A DNA stretch of 64,000 nt, taken from assembly GCF_037975245.1 (NCBI RefSeq), contig NC_092574.1, forward strand, positions 1,256,001-1,320,000. Reading direction: 5' to 3'. Within the stretch, counting starts at the first letter, position 1, and each line of letters starts with the position of its first letter. Below the pieces are notes generated by a model. It was not told the DNA's origin, did not search any database, and saw only the letters and a program-made list of their open reading frames with translations. Below are positions 12,901-24,900 of the stretch, piece by piece. The stretch is from Apostichopus japonicus (lineage: Eukaryota > Echinodermata > Holothuroidea > Aspidochirotida > Stichopodidae). The position numbers and the translations under genes are program-made.

Positions 12901-15900
12901 GAGAGAGAACCGTGTTCCTTGCGAACAGTCACATCGAGAAAGTTAACCTGTTGGTGAGAGTAATCAGAGGTGAATTTGATGGTGCTGTGGAAAGAATTGA
13001 TATGATTGATGAAGGTGAGCAGGCTATCCTCATCACTGGTCCAAATGAAGAAGATGTCATCGATGTAGCGCCACCAGATAAGGGGACGACAGGGAGCCGT
13101 ACTGAGCATGCGTTCTTCAAGGCTAGACATAAACAGGCATGCATAGGAAGGAGCCATCCTGGTTCCCATGGCTGTCCCGTGTCTTTGAAGGTAATGCTTG
13201 TCCATGAACGTGAAGTTGTTTTTGGTGAGAACCTGTTGCATGAGAGCTTTGATGTCAGAGATGGGTGGACAAAGGTGGACCTTCTTAGACAGGGCTGCAC
13301 ACGTGGCTGCGATACCTTCAGCATGAGGGATGTTAGTGTACAGAGAAGTGACGTCGAAAGTACCGATGATGGCTGTACTGGGGATTTGGTTTTTGATATC
13401 TTCAAGTTTCCTGAGGAAATCTGGAGTGTCATGGATATAAGAATTAATCTGAGGAACAAGAGGTTTGATGAAGTGGTCCACAAACAAGGATATCTTCTCG
13501 GTGGGGGACCCATTGCCCGAGATGATAGGCCTACCAGGGTTACCAGGCTTGTGAATTTTGGGCAGGAGATAAAACCTGGCTGCCTTACAGTCTGTGGGAG
13601 AAAGGAAAGAAACAGCCTTCTTAGAGATCTGGTTCCGCTGGTACATATCAGTGATGGTCTGTTTTATCTGCTGGGAGAAAATATCTGTGGGATCAGAATC
13701 AAGAAGAGTGTAAATATCACTGTTGGAGAGATGACGCATGGCTTCCTTGATGTAATCCTGTCGATCCTGGATGACAACTGCAGAACCTTTGTCGGCTGGC
13801 TTGATGATAATGTCACTGCGAGACATCAGTGAGGAGAGTGCTGTTCGCTCATCTCTTGGAAGGTTGTCGTGTGTTCTGCGGAGAGGAGAGTTTGACTGGT
13901 TAGTCTCAGAGCTGACGACCTGTGTGTAGGCTTCTAAAACAGGGACTCTGTTCTTAGGAGGCATCCAAGAACTTTTCTTGCAGAAGGGTTCCCGTTCAGT
14001 TGGAGGATCATCTAGGAAAAACTCACGAAGGCAGAATTCGCCTTCGTGAGTTTTTCCTAGATGATCCTCCAACTGAACGGGAACCCTTCTGCAAGAAAAG
14101 TTCTTGGATGCCTCCTAAGAACAGAGTCCCTGTTTTAGAAGCCTACACACAGGTCGTCAGCTCTGAGACTAACCAGTCAAACTCTCCTCTCCGCAGAACA
14201 CACGACAACCTTCCAAGAGATGAGCGAACAGCACTCTCCTCACTGATGTCTCGCAGTGACATTATCATCAAGCCAGCCGACAAAGGTTCTGCAGTTGTCA
14301 TCCAGGATCGACAGGATTACATCAAGGAAGCCATGCGTCATCTCTCCAACAGTGATATTTACACTCTTCTTGATTCTGATCCCACAGATATTTTCTCCCA
14401 GCAGATAAAACAGACCATCACTGATATGTACCAGCGGAACCAGATCTCTAAGAAGGCTGTTTCTTTCCTTTCTCCCACAGACTGTAAGGCAGCCAGGTTT
14501 TATCTCCTGCCCAAAATTCACAAGCCTGGTAACCCTGGTAGGCCTATCATCTCGGGCAATGGGTCCCCCACCGAGAAGATATCCTTGTTTGTGGACCACT
14601 TCATCAAACCTCTTGTTCCTCAGATTAATTCTTATATCCATGACACTCCAGATTTCCTCAGGAAACTTGAAGATATCAAAAACCAAATCCCCAGTACAGC
14701 CATCATCGGTACTTTCGACGTCACTTCTCTGTACACTAACATCCCTCATGCTGAAGGTATCGCAGCCACGTGTGCAGCCCTGTCTAAGAAGGTCCACCTT
14801 TGTCCACCCATCTCTGACATCAAAGCTCTCATGCAACAGGTTCTCACCAAAAACAACTTCACGTTCATGGACAAGCATTACCTTCAAAGACACGGGACAG
14901 CCATGGGAACCAGGATGGCTCCTTCCTATGCATGCCTGTTTATGTCTAGCCTTGAAGAACGCATGCTCAGTACGGCTCCCTGTCGTCCCCTTATCTGGTG
15001 GCGCTACATCGATGACATCTTCTTCATTTGGACCAGTGATGAGGATAGCCTGCTCACCTTCATCAATCATATCAATTCTTTCCACAGCACCATCAAATTC
15101 ACCTCTGATTACTCTCACCAACAGGTTAACTTTCTCGATGTGACTGTTCGCAAGGAACACGGTTCTCTCTCCACAGACTTATACACCAAGCCCACAGACA
15201 CACACCAGTATCTCCATTCTTCAAGCTGCCATCCCCGTCACTGCAAGTCTGGAATTGCCTACAGTCAAGCACTACGTCTTCGTCGCATTTGCTCTAACAA
15301 TTCCTCTTTCATTCGCCATACAGATGCTTTGGAAAAACACCTTATTGCCAGGGGCCATAGTGCCAGAAGGGTGCGTGAAGCCATTCAGAGAGTCCGCTCC
15401 CTTTCCAGATCATCTACTTTGGCAGTGAAGGACAAAAAGGGACGAGATTGCGACAACAAGCTGCCCCTCGTTGTTACTTTCCACCCAAATCTTCCTCCCC
15501 TTCAGAAAATCACCTCTAACAACCACAACATTCTCCTCACTTCAGATAGACTCCAACGAGCCGTCCCTGAAAAACCCATCATCGCCTACAGACGACCACG
15601 CAACCTACGAGACCTTCTTGTACGTGCTGCTGTTCCACCTCTAACTTCTAACCCCACACCCATTCAGCATGGTACCTTCAAATGTGATCGTACTTCGAGA
15701 TGCATCGTCTGCAGCCACCACATTGTTGAATCCAATTCCATCACCAGCCACAGCATGCAACTCACACACAAGACTAAGGGTCACATCACTTGCACTACCA
15801 CCAATGTCATCTATCTGATCTCTTGTAGAATTTGCGGCATCCAGTATGTTGGCGAAACCAAAACCACCCTCAAGAAGCGTTTCTATGGTCACAGATCCAC

Positions 15901-18900
15901 AGTCAACACCATGAAGACTGAGACCCCAGTTGGAGAACATTTTAACCTTCCCAACCATACCATTAACGACATGTCCCTACAGGGGATTGAATCCTTAGGT
16001 AGCCGTCCTGACCTAGTACGTATCAGCAGAGAGAGGCTCTGGATGCAACGCCTTCGTACCATTCAACCTCATGGGCTGAACATTCAGGAAGGACATGACT
16101 AACTTTCCTCTGTTCCCTACTCCTTCTCCCCTTTCTCCCTTCCCCCCCCCCTTTCACTCTTCCTCTCACAGCTCTCTTCCCCTCCATTTTTCTTCACACC
16201 TTTCTGTCTTTGTCCCTCTCCAGTTTATTCCTCACCCTGTGCCTTTAATCCTCTCTTTGTCCCTCCACAGTTTATCTCCTTCCTCTCCTCTTCTCCTGTT
16301 GCTTTCTACTTATAATCCCCTTTCATCCATCTCATTGTGTTCACCGTGCTCATTAACCTGTCTGTATTCTGTGCGTGTTTTTGTCCCCTCTGTTACTGTA
16401 ACTTGTCATTTAGCCTCTGAAGAAGATCCTGCTAGGATCGAAACGTCAGGCCAACTTACTTTTACACATTCTATTACACAGGCTCTCTAGTGGATAAGCA
16501 GTTTGCTAACAGTTTTATTTCATTTTGTTTAATATTTAATGCTTACGGAATTCAATACTATTCCCTGTTAATGTTCAATATTTAATGCTTACGGAATTCA
16601 ATACTATTCCCTGTTAATGTTCAATATTTAATGCTATCGGAATTCAATACTATTCCCGGTTAATGTTCAATATTTAATGCTTACGGAATTCAATACTATT
16701 CCCTGTTAATGTTCAATATTTAATGCTTACGGAATTCAATACTATTCCCTGTTAATGTTCAATATTTAATGCTTACGGAATTCAATACTATTCCCTGTTA
16801 ATGTTCAATATTTAATGCTATCGGAATTCAATACTATTCCCTGTTAATGTTCAATATTTAATGCTTACGGAATTCAATACTATTCCCTGTTAATGTTCAA
16901 TATTTAATGCTATCGGAATTCAATACTATTCCCTGTTAATGTTCAATATTTAATGCTATCGGAATTCAATACTATTCCCTGTTAATGTTCAATATTTAAT
17001 GCTTACGGAATTCAATACTATTCCCGGTTAATGTTCAATATTTAATGCTTACGGAATTCAATACTATTCCCTGTTAATGTTCAATATTTAATGCTTACGG
17101 AATTCAATACTATTCCCTGTTAATGTTCAATATTTAATGCTTACGGAATTCAATACTATTCCCGGTTAATGTTCAATATTTAATGCTTACGTGAATGCCA
17201 TGAATATCAGGCAAGGCATGAGGAGAATCTCATTCATGGCTATAAAGCGCAGTATATCTGTCTGTTTACTGATCAGCTTCTCTGCTAGGGCCTTGATGGG
17301 ATTCAAGAGTGATGAATCAATCATCTAAATAAGAAATAGAAAAAGACTCTTAATAACATGAAATTATACATTAAATGACAACACCCAATTATTATTACAC
17401 CTTTGTCATAGATATTAAAGGTCACAAAACAATATTTGAAGGAGTGTGTGTGTGTGTGTGTGGGGGGGGGGGGAGTTGGAGGAGAGAAGGGCAGTTACTG
17501 TATAGTTTGCAGCTGCTGTTTAAATAATGCTACAAGTCACTCATTACAGACAGAATTGTTTATAACTGCTCCTTAAAAGCAAAACATCTCGCTTGCCTTT
17601 AGCTGAGTACTAGTCATAACACAGACACGCCCCCATAACCAATGGCAACAGAAAATATAAATAGCAGGAAATTGGAGCATGACATGTCAGGATATGGCTA
17701 AATTGGAAGCTTAATTACAGCTGGCACATCATCAATAAAATAACCATTTCAATTAGTTTTCAACTGCTGGAAAATATGAAGCTCGCTGGCCATTTTGTCC
17801 CCCTTCCTTACCCTGTCTTTATTCAAATCAAGCATAAACAGGTCTTTCTCAAACATGGCACAAACTAGAAAAAAAATTCCAATGCTAAATTAAATGTTTC
17901 ATGTTGGACTAAACAGAGTAATTGGTTCCTTACCATGTGTCATGTGGACTAAACAGACTTATTGATTCCTAACCATGTTTCATGTTGGACTAAACAGAGT
18001 TATTAATTCCTTAACTTGTTTCATGTGGGACTAAACAGAGTTATTAATTCCTTACCATGTTTCATGTTGGACTAAACAGAGTTATTAATTCCTTACCATG
18101 TGTCATGTTGGACTAAACAGACTTATTGATTCCTTACCATGTTTCATGTTGGACTAAACAGAGTTACTAATTCCTTAACTTATTTCATGTGGGACTATAC
18201 AGAGTTATTGATTCCGTACCATGTTTCATGTTGGACTAAACATACTAATTAATTCCTTACCATGTTTCATGTTGGACTAAACAGAGTAATTGATTCCTTA
18301 CCATGTGTCATGTGGACTAAACAGACTTATTGATTCCTTACCATGTTTCATGTTGGACTAAACAGAGTTATTAATTCCTTAACATGTTTCATGTTGGACT
18401 AAACAGAGTTATTAATTCCTTACCATGTTTCATGTTGGACTAAACAGAGTTATTAATTCCTAACCATGTTTCATGTTGGACTAAACAGAGTGATTAATTC
18501 CTTACCATGTTTCATGTTGGACTTAACAGAGTAATTGATTCCTTACCATGTGTCATGTGGACTAAACAGACTTATTGATTCCTTACCATGTTTCATGTTG
18601 GACTAAACAGAGTTATTAATTCCTTAACTTATTTCATGTGGGACTATACAGAGTTATTAATTCCTTAACATGTTTCATGTTGGACTAAACAGAGTTATTA
18701 ATTCCTTACCATTTTTCATGTTGGACTAAACAGAGTTATTAATTCCTTACCATGTTTCATGTTGGACTAAACAGAGTAATTGATTCCTTACCATGTTTCA
18801 TGTGGACTAAACAGACTTATTGATTCCTTACCATGTGTCATGTTGGACTAAACAGAGTTATTAATTCCTTAACTTATTTCATGTGGGACTATACAGAGTT

Positions 18901-21900
18901 ATTAATTCCTTACCATGTTTCATGTTGGACTAAACAGAGTTATTAATTCCTTACCATGTTTCATGTTGGACTAAACAGAGTTATTAATTCCTAACCATGT
19001 TTCATGTTGGACTAAACAGACTAATTGATTCCTTACCATGTTTCATGTTGGACTAAACAGAGTAATTGATTCCTTACCATGTGTCATGTGGACTAAACAG
19101 ACTTATTGATTCCTTACCATGTTTCATGTTGGACTAAACAGAGTTACTAATTCCTTAACTTGTTTCATGTGGGACTATACAGAGTTATTGATTCCTTAAC
19201 ATGTTTCATGTTGGACTAAACAGAGTTATTAATTCCTTACCATGTTTCATGTTGGACTAAACAGAGTAATTGATTTCTTACCATGTGTCATGTGGACTAA
19301 CAAGAGTTAATGATTCCTTAACATGTTTCATGTTGGACTGAACAGACTTATTAATTCCTTACCATGTTTCATATTGGACTAAAAAGAGTTATTGATTCCT
19401 TATCATGTTATGCAAATTTGTAATGATTTTCCAAATTTGTAATATAGCCCTACAAGTTAAGAACGAAATTCATCCAAGACTCACATTTCTGACCTTCATG
19501 TCACAACCTGTTTGGATTTTGACCTCTGTTGACATTTGACATCCACAAAAACAACATACTTCATTGAACTCACTGCTGAATCCAGATAACAAATATGAAG
19601 TTCCCCCAAGCTTTACTTTTTGATCTAGTTTTCAGACTTTGCTCTCTAGTGACTTCAAACGACATTTGACCCACACAAAACAGTATGATTTCTGTACTGA
19701 TTGAGGTGGAACAAAATATTCATTAGGAAGTTATTTCTACCTCTGTTTGCAGTTATTATGCTTCCAGCAAGGAGTCACAAGTCCATCCCTGGAGGCCACA
19801 CAACTTGCTATTAGATGAATCAAATACAGAATACACTATAAGTGTGCATCCTTGTAAGAACAGGAAACAGTGACCCAGTTTTGAATAAACATGAAGAGCA
19901 GCTGTACATGAACTAATACACACAAATAATCAACTATATACAACATGAAGTCAATTCCTTATTTCAAGCAGAGACTTGCACAATGGTTCCTTCAGGATAA
20001 AATGAACAAAATGTATGTTCACACAAACATAGGGAATAAGATTGAAGCAGACGGAGCTCTGTTAGTCACAACACTGCATGGAAATAACATTCCGAGGCCA
20101 AAGTATGATGAAATCATTCTATTTCATTGTGTATCTTAAAGATAGAGAGTTTGATCATGATTTTGAATAGGACTCAAGGAACCAAAGTAGACTAGAATTA
20201 AACATTCAGTCTATTTTCTGGTAGGTCACGTTATGTTAATTACAGTACTTCAATCTGAAAATCAGTACAACTCACCATGATTGCTTTCTTTGTAAAATTA
20301 GATGAATGAAGAAGGGCAAAAAGGAATACTGGAGTGAGAACCACTGATGTAAAAGGATAAATTAAGGAAAATAACCTCAAACATATTGATGCATCATGTA
20401 TACCGTGCTTGACCATTATTAGCTGTGACTAATTTCCACACATAAGCAGGCTTGTAATACACATTCTCAAATACAATAATAATCTTTAAGTTTTGTATAG
20501 CTAGGTAACTTCAGCAAAGTATGTGGAGTACAAATTTTAACGTAATGTGCATTTGATGAAAGAGAAAAGTTCACAGGTGTTTTCACTTTTATCGTAGACA
20601 AAACCCAGGAAAATTTGAAACGCTATAGAAAGCAAAGGATATAATCCTCTGATAAAAGTTTGAGAGAAAATGACATTTAATAAAGTTGAAAATTGCTCCA
20701 ACCCCTAAAAAATGTAATAACAGTAGAAACATGGATGTGACATATCAGTTTGATTTAGCTGCCAAATACCAAACCTCCTGGTTCCCACAGCACACTGTAG
20801 AAATGATGATGTGCTAACCTGATAAGTGTTGAAATTAGCTTTCAAACAGCTCAAAAAAGAAAAGAAAAGAAAGATATTTGCTATGTTTATGGATGTATAT
20901 AAACTTAAATTGTTTGGTGCATGCTATTTGCTGAAAGTTTAAGCCTGTTATTAATAAGCTTTTAGCATTGATATTCTCTTCATTAAAATCATTATACTTC
21001 TGCTTTCTTCTCCTTAATGGTCTGTTGTATGTCACAAATAACTATACATTTATTGATGCCAAATTAATTACCCTGTAATGGCTAGGGATGGAAACCGAAC
21101 TCAGAAAAAGCTGCCTTTGGAATAATTTAGGCCTGAGTCAGGACAACTGACAATATGACGTCACAAACATGCTCACCCTTTTCATACCTAGCTCAATTCC
21201 AGGAATGAGTAATATGTTGAATCATACCAGCATGCTACAACAACTGGCCAAACACACATACAAACACAATATTTTGTACACAGAACCTAAAGCTTTTCAG
21301 AATTTTTATGATAAACCAATTTAACACAACATATCAACATAAATTTTGACTGAAGTAATACCAGAATATTTTAAAGTGGCAATATTAGGAGTCTATGATT
21401 GGCAATCGCATTAGATATCACAGATCTACTAGAGTGAGCCTGACAGCAATCATGCACATAAGTAATCACTGTAATATCCTTTCACACATAGTTACTTTAC
21501 TAAAGAATTTTATGTTCACTGATTAATATTCATGATATGCACACAATAAACAACATGGTTGATTGTATGAATGTAGTGTGACAAACCTAAACATACCAAG
21601 GATGAAAATCATGGAACATTTGATTCTTGTCTTGTGTTTAAAAGCCATTTCTTGTAATCTTATGAATATTAATGACATAAAGTTAGAGATGTCATGAAAG
21701 TTGCTTATTATGTACCAACATCACCATACCAGTATGAACCAAATTATATATTAAGCCCCACCCACTCTTTAATATTCATGAGATGAGAACCAAGAACAAC
21801 AGGGCACATCTACTCATCATGGGGCATCCATCTACCAAAGTATCACATTGATTCAACTGGCGGTTGTTGAGATATCGTGTTTACAAGCTGCTTTTTACAA

Positions 21901-24900
21901 TTCCCATTAAGCCCCACCTATCCATAAACATTAACAAGGTAAAAATTGTTGTTGCAAAGAATATGCAAATACTAAGTAGTCACATCACCATTCCAAGTAT
22001 GAACTACATCGGACACTGGTTGGAAGAGACATTGACATTTTAAGAATTTCATGTTAAAGCCCCGCCCTCTCATTAATATTCAAGGAGGGGAAACAAAGAC
22101 ATAAGGGCACATCTACACATCATGGGGGATCTACCAACCAAGTATGACATTGATTCAACTTGTGTTTCTTGAGATATTGTGTTTACAAGCTAGCAGTCAC
22201 ATACACACACACACGCCAGCACGATTGCAAAGCTTACTGTGTCTTTGACATCATAACCAAAAAAGAAGTTTGGTTAAGTATCATTTCATAAAGAAAATGC
22301 AACCTGCTCTTTACATAGAGATTGATATATACTGTCCAATCTATGAGAACACATAAAGCTTCTTGCAAAGGATACTTGTAAACGGATAACTGTTGGCAAA
22401 TATCAACGAGTAGAAGAGATTATGACAGCTATCCTCCACTAACAGCAACGCCAGATACTCTGTGGTGAATCGAAACGGCGGCATTCGTTGATGTAGCCTA
22501 AGGGCACTGGTCAGACCATGTGCAATTATTGACCTCTGGTAGAACCCGAATGAAACCGCCTGCCTGTGGGAATCACAACAAGAGATGGGATAAATGAAGC
22601 TAATTAACTTATCAAACATTGTCATATGGATGCTTCAGCATGAACTAAGCTCTCCGTATTGCTTCCCTTAAGTTTAATGGTTATTCTAAATGTTAAGAAT
22701 ACAAAACAACACACATTGGTGGCATAACATCAAATTTAAAAGGTCATCTCTAGGTCATTTACCCCAAGTTATAGTCCAACTGTCCAAGCATAAGAAATAT
22801 TCAAGTCTAAGTATAAAATGTGTTTTCAGCATAAACTAGCTAAATCTCTAGCATGTCCCTGTAAGCTTAATTAATGATAACGTCGGCTCCTCAGTGAAAG
22901 CCTAAATGTTCATGTTAATCCATTGTTTCATCAATTCTAATAATCCATACAACACATGTATTTTTAACTTCATTATCTTCTTTGAATCACAGAGCAGCTT
23001 TGTGTGACATTTGAAACCATTTTTCTAATTTGAAATGCACTGTAAACATGTTATTTGAGGCAGTCAATGTATTATTCTCCTATTTGTTTTGTGTTGCATC
23101 TGTTGAACAGATGTTATGGCCTGCATGTAATACAGCCTTTAGTACTGAGTCTACAGAATAGCATCTGTTGAACAGATGTTATGGCCTGCATGTAAAAACG
23201 GTACTGTCAGAATTATTTTGATGATTTGCAATGTTTTGCAAGTAATCAATGTGATGTACCCCTTACAATTTCCTAGCCAACACTATAATGATATAAATTA
23301 GTCAAGTGGATTCTGTCCTATCAGGGCTACAGTGAGACAGTGCAGGGGTTCAATGCTCCCACTTGATACTGAAAGAAGCAATGGTGTTGTGTCTAGTCAC
23401 CACAAACAACAAGAGACAAAATTTGATGCTTTTTATCACTTTATGATTGGCCATGAGCAAGCAGAAATAGTTTCATCTCCCACGACACGGTCACAAACTT
23501 TCAAATGAAAAGAGCACAAAAACAAATTTTTAAACCATCCTGCAACTTCATAACCACAGTAATTTATGCAAGCTTAATAATATAGCTAAGTGTCTTAAAT
23601 AGACTATTGATGGAACAATCAATTTGAGGCATTGGTGTAGCCATAAAGTACTTTTTAGCAAACTATAACTTTAGCAACTTATTCCAAACCATGAAGTAAA
23701 ACTATTCCAAGCCATATGTTTAGGTAGTGTCCAATGTTAAGTATGCTCTGATATGAGTGTAGACTCATTGCAGCATGCAGGTATGATCACCAGTATGCTC
23801 TGATATGAGTGTTGGCTCATTGCAGCATGCAGGTATGATCACCAGTATGCTCTGATATGAGTGTTGGCTCATTGCAGCATGCAGGTATGATCACCAGTAT
23901 GCTCTGATATGAGTGTTGGCTCATTGCAGCATGCAGGTATGATCACCAGTATGCTCTGATATGGGTGTAGACTCATTGCAGCATGCAGGTATGATCACCA
24001 GTATGCTCTGCTATGAGTGTAGACTAATTGCAGCATGCAGGTATGATCACCAGTATGCTCTGATATGAGTGTAGACTCATTGCAGCATGCAGGTACGATC
24101 ACCAGTATGCTCTGATATGAGTGTTGGCTCATTGCAGCATGCAGGTATGATCACCAGTATGCTCTGATATGAGTGTTGGCTCATTGCAGCATGCAGGTAT
24201 GATCACCAGTATGCTCTGATATGAGTGTAGACTCATTGCAGCATGCAGGTATGATCACCAGTATGCTCTGATATGAGTGTAGACTCATTGCAGCATGCAG
24301 GTATGATCACCAGTATGCTCTGATATGAGTGTTGGCTCATTGCAGCATGCAGGTATGATCACCAGTATGCTCTGATATGATTGTTGGCTCATTGCAGCAT
24401 GCAGGTATGATCACCAGTATGCTCTGATATGAGTGTAGACTCATTGCAGCATGCAGGTATGATCACCAGTATGCTCTGATATGAGTGTTGGCTCATTGCA
24501 GCATGCAGGTATGATCACCAGTATGCTCTGATATGAGTGTTGGCTCCTTGCAGTATGCAGGTATGATCACCAGTATGCTCTGATATGAGTGTAGACTCAT
24601 TGCAGCATGCAGGTATGATCACCAGTATGCTCTGATATGAGTGTTGGCTCATTGTAGCATGCAGGTATGATCACCAGTATGCTCTGATATGAGTGTAGAC
24701 TCATTGCAGCATGCAGGTATGATCACCAGTATGCTCTGATATGAGTGTAGACTCATTGCAGCATGCAGGTATGATCACCAGTATGCTCTGATATGAGTGT
24801 TGGCTCATTGCAGCATGCAGGTATGATCACCAGTATGCTCTGATATGAGTGTAGACTCATTGCAGCATGCAGGTATGATCACCAGTATGCTCTGATATGA

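Noticed and set aside
12912-13832. 306-codon plus-strand frame opposite the left Penelope arm, and its mirror at 14240-15160
   Set aside because: It is an exact antisense shadow of the RT region and contains no recognisable domain. The 194-codon frames at 12929-13513 and 14559-15143 are alternate-frame shadows of the same RT region.
11604-16530. Palindrome as a pure sequencing or assembly fold-back
   Set aside because: Flanking satellite units are in the same orientation on both sides and the two 3' ends differ by 62 bp, which a simple fold-back does not give. It cannot be fully excluded without raw reads.
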